From Sanderia malayensis (taxonomy: Eukaryota; Cnidaria; Scyphozoa; Semaeostomeae; Pelagiidae): a stretch of DNA of 64,000 bases. The first letter of the stretch is position 1; each line of letters begins with the position of its first letter. Position numbers and translations under genes: made by a program. This document shows, one piece after another, positions 61,701-64,000 of this stretch. Under the pieces are notes generated by a model that did not search any database, was not told the origin of the DNA, and saw nothing but the letters and a program-made list of their open reading frames with translations. The DNA is taken from contig RQOL01000370.1 of the NCBI GenBank assembly GCA_013076295.1, positions 206,287-270,286 of the forward strand, in the 5' to 3' direction.

Positions 61701-64000
61701 GTATTAACGTGGATTCATGTGTAAAATGTGGGAATGAATGTAAATATCCTGGAAAACAAGTAAAAAAAGTGTGTATTTCAATCAGTCAGTTTTACCTGTA
61801 TATAATGTCAATTTATGTGTAAATTGTGAGAATTATGTTAATATCACGGAAAACAGAATAAAAATGGTGTTATTCAATCAGTCGGTTTGGCCCAGTATTT
61901 TCGTCAAAGCATGTGTAAACTGTGGAATGAATGTTAATATCACGGAAAAAAGTGAAAAGGGTGAATTTCAATCAGTCAATTTTACCTGTATTACCGTAGA
62001 TTCATGGTAAATTGTGGGAATGAATGTTAATATCGCGGAAACAAGTAAAAAAGGTGTATTTCAATCAGTCAGTTTACCTGTATTAACGTGAATTCATGTG
62101 TAAATTGTGGGAATGAATGTTAATATCACGGAAAACAAGTAAAAAAAGGTGCATTTTCAATCAGTCAGTTTTGCATGTTTATAAGGTCAATTCATGTGTA
62201 ATTTGTGGGAATTAATGTTAATATCACGGAAAACAAATAAAAATGTGTTATTCCATCAGTCAGTTTGCCCAGTATTTCGTCAAATCATGTGTAATTGTGG
62301 GCAATGAATGTTAATATAACGGAAAAAGTGAAAAGGTTGAATTCAATCAGTCATTTACCTGTATTAACGTAGAATCATGTGTAAATTGTGGGAATGAATG
62401 TTAATATCACGAAACAAAGTAAACAAGGTGTAATTCAATCAGTCAGGACTAGCTGTATTAACGTGGATTCATGTGTAATTTGTGAGAATGAATGTTAAAA
62501 TCACGGAAAAGAGTAAAAGGGTGAATTTCAATTAGTCAGTTTTAAATGTTTATAAGGTCATTTATGTGTCAATTGTGGTGAAGTTGTTAATATCACGGAA
62601 AACAAGTAAAAAATGGGTTATTTCAATCAGTCGTTTCCCAGTATTTTCGTCCATTCATGTGTAAAATTGTGGAATGGAATGTTAATATCACGGAAAAAGT
62701 AAAAAGTGAATTCAATCAGTCAATTTTAGCTGTATTAACGTGGATTCTAGTGTAATGGGGAATGAATGTAAATTCCTGGAAAACAAGTAAAAAAAGTGTT
62801 ATTTCAATCAGTCAGTTTACTGTATATTAAAGTCAATTTCATGTGTAAATGTGGAGAATTAATGTAATATCACGGAAAACAAAATAAAAATGGTGTTATT
62901 CAATCAGTCGGTTTTGATTTTCGTGTCAATCATGTGTAAACTGTGTGGAAATGTTAATATCACGGAAAAAGTGAAAAGGGTGAATTTCAATCAGTCAATT
63001 TTACCTGTTATTACGTAGATTCATGTGTAAATTGTGGGGAATGAATGTTAATATCGCGGAAAACAAGTAAAAAGGTGTATTTCAATCAGTCAGTTTTACC
63101 TGTATTAACGTGGATTCATGTGTAAATGTGGGAATGAATGTTAATATCACGGAAAACAAGTAAAAAAGTGTATTTCAATCAGTCAGTTTGCATGTTTATA
63201 AAGTCAATTCATGTGTAAATTGTGGGAATTAATGTTAATCACGAAAACAAGTAAAAATGGTGTATTCAATCAGTCAGTTTCCCTGTATTTCGTAATTCAT
63301 GTGTAAATTGTGGCAATGAATGTTAATATAACGGAAAAAGTGAAAAGGGTGATTTCAATCAGTCAATTTTACCTGTATTAACGTAGAATCATGTGTAAAT
63401 TGTGGGAATGAAATGTTTAATATTCACGAAAACAAGTAAAAAGGTGTATTTCAATCAGTCAGACTAGCTGTATTTAACGTGATTCATGTGTAATTTGTGG
63501 GAATGAATGTTAATTATAACGGAAGGAAGTAAAAATCGTATATTTCATCAGTCAGTTTTACATGTATATAATCAATTCATGTGTAAATTGTGGGATGAAG
63601 TTAAACATCACGGAAGAGAAGGAAAAAGGTATTTCAATCAGTCATTTTTGCTGTTAAACGTGGATTTAATCTAAATTGTGGAATGAACGTGCAATATCAC
63701 GGAAAAAAGTAAAAAAGGTGTATTTCAATTAGTCAGTTTTAAATGTTTATAAAGTCAATTCTATGTGTAAATTGTGGGAAGTATGTTAATATCACGGAAA
63801 ACAAGTAAAAATGGTGTTATTCAATCAGTCGTTTGCCCAGTTATTTCGTCCATTCATGTGTAAATTGTGGGAATGAATGTTAATATCACGGGAAAAAGTA
63901 AAAAAGGGTGAATTTCAATCAGTCAATTTTAGCTGTATTAACGTGGATTCATGTGTAAAATGTGGGAATGAATGTAAATATCCTGGAAAACAAGTAAAAA
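58720..64000. repeat. Irregular, indel-rich terminal satellite
   Basis: About 55 monomers with no constant long period. The marker cacgaaaca followed by aaagtaaacaagg starts at 59481, 60144, 61184 and 62408, spaced 663, 1,040 and 1,224 bp (about 7, 11 and 13 monomers). Monomer types match those of 45.4-47.3 kb. One-base gains and losses are frequent, as in taatcacgaaaac near 63,237 and ggaatgaaatgtttaatattcacg near 63,410. The array runs off the right edge. Confidence 0.75.

Larger units (their letters stand above)
1..64000. repeat. Satellite DNA array, ~95-bp monomer, spans whole window
   Basis: Head-to-tail copies of one monomer fill the window from first to last base. The anchor AATATCACGG recurs at 1, 95, 190, 284, 379, 475, 570 and onward at 94-96 bp steps. 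All copies I read point the same way. A typical monomer reads ATTCATGTGTAAATTGTGGG, AATGAATGTTAATATCACGG, AAAACAAGTAAAAAGGGTG, TATTTCAATCAGTCAG, then a type-specific tail. Base count of that typical monomer gives 33 A, 31 T, 21 G and 10 C. No gene, RNA gene or array boundary is visible. Large gene-free satellites with higher-order structure are typical of eukaryotic heterochromatin and centromeres; that location is inference. Confidence 0.97.

Noticed and set aside
544..62010. Many + strand open frames of 60-95 codons encoding related Cys-containing peptides (CVNCGNEC-like) that resemble zinc knuckles
   Set aside because: They are readings of the satellite. A 95-bp monomer shifts frame at every copy, so a frame stays open over two or three monomers and then stops. 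They recur because the DNA recurs, lie in no consistent gene structure, and are broken by the same indels as the rest. No codon-level constraint is visible.
1..64000. CRISPR-like array of repeats and spacers
   Set aside because: The unit is a degenerate 95-bp monomer repeated without unique spacers of uniform length, no cas-like gene is present, and the variable tails recur many times instead of being unique.
1..64000. CENP-B box or telomere repeat
   Set aside because: I looked for the TTCG....A..CGGG core of the mammalian CENP-B box and for short G-rich telomere repeats and saw neither. Centromere function can therefore only be suggested from the array type.

Overview
This window is one uninterrupted block of tandemly repeated satellite DNA. 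I find no credible protein-coding gene, rRNA, tRNA or CRISPR array on either strand. The basic unit is a monomer of about 95 bp (usual range 94-96), repeated head-to-tail in one orientation, so the window holds roughly 670 monomers and shows neither edge of the array. I phase monomers from the anchor AATATCACGG. Most have a conserved half (ATTCATGTGTAAATTGTGGG, then AATGAATGTTAATATCACGG, then an A-rich run) followed by a more variable half (GGTGTATTTCAATCAGTCAG plus one of several alternative tails). The composition is AT-rich, about one third G+C, with G about twice as common as C on the + strand. A long, gene-free, multi-level satellite of this kind points to heterochromatin, pericentromere or centromere of a eukaryote. 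The sequence does not let me name the organism.

Monomers belong to recognisable types, told apart by their tails: cccagtattttcgtcaa (P type), cctgtattaacgtag or agctgtattaacgtgg (L types), acatgtttataaagtcaa (D type), ccctgtatttacgttaa (V type), caggactagctgtatt (G type) and ccagtgtcacctgttttt (F type). They are strung together in ordered higher-order repeats (HORs) that change along the window: an 8-mer (761 bp) at the start; a 10-mer (about 950 bp) at 1.7-3.6 kb; 2.85-kb blocks offset by 3,348 bp at 3.2-9.4 kb; overlapping blocks with offsets of 2,913 and 3,776 bp at 10.4-16.4 kb; a 9-mer (about 850 bp) at 16.1-18.4 kb inside 3.41-kb units at 17.8-24.6 kb; an 18-mer offset (1,707 bp) at 25.6-28.2 kb; short irregular HORs at 28-34 kb; a 4.75-kb offset at 38.0-45.5 kb; and three consecutive 5.6-5.7-kb units of about 60 monomers at 41.8-58.7 kb. 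The last 5 kb is irregular.

The clearest non-satellite object is a 162-bp insertion present four times (5.19, 8.54, 11.89 and 15.66 kb), always at the same base of the same monomer type. It starts TG, ends CA and is flanked by a 5-bp direct repeat (GTATA), which fits a solo LTR. The identical site shows that one insertion was then multiplied by amplification of the surrounding satellite.

Smaller features include a 209-bp out-of-register duplication, an 86-bp monomer with a 9-bp deletion, 55-bp truncated monomers, CG-to-TG/CA changes in the conserved box suggesting methylation decay, and a marked rise in one-base insertions and deletions from about 46-47 kb onward that may reflect consensus quality. 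The forward-strand open frames of 60-95 codons are by-products of the repeat and are not annotated as genes.
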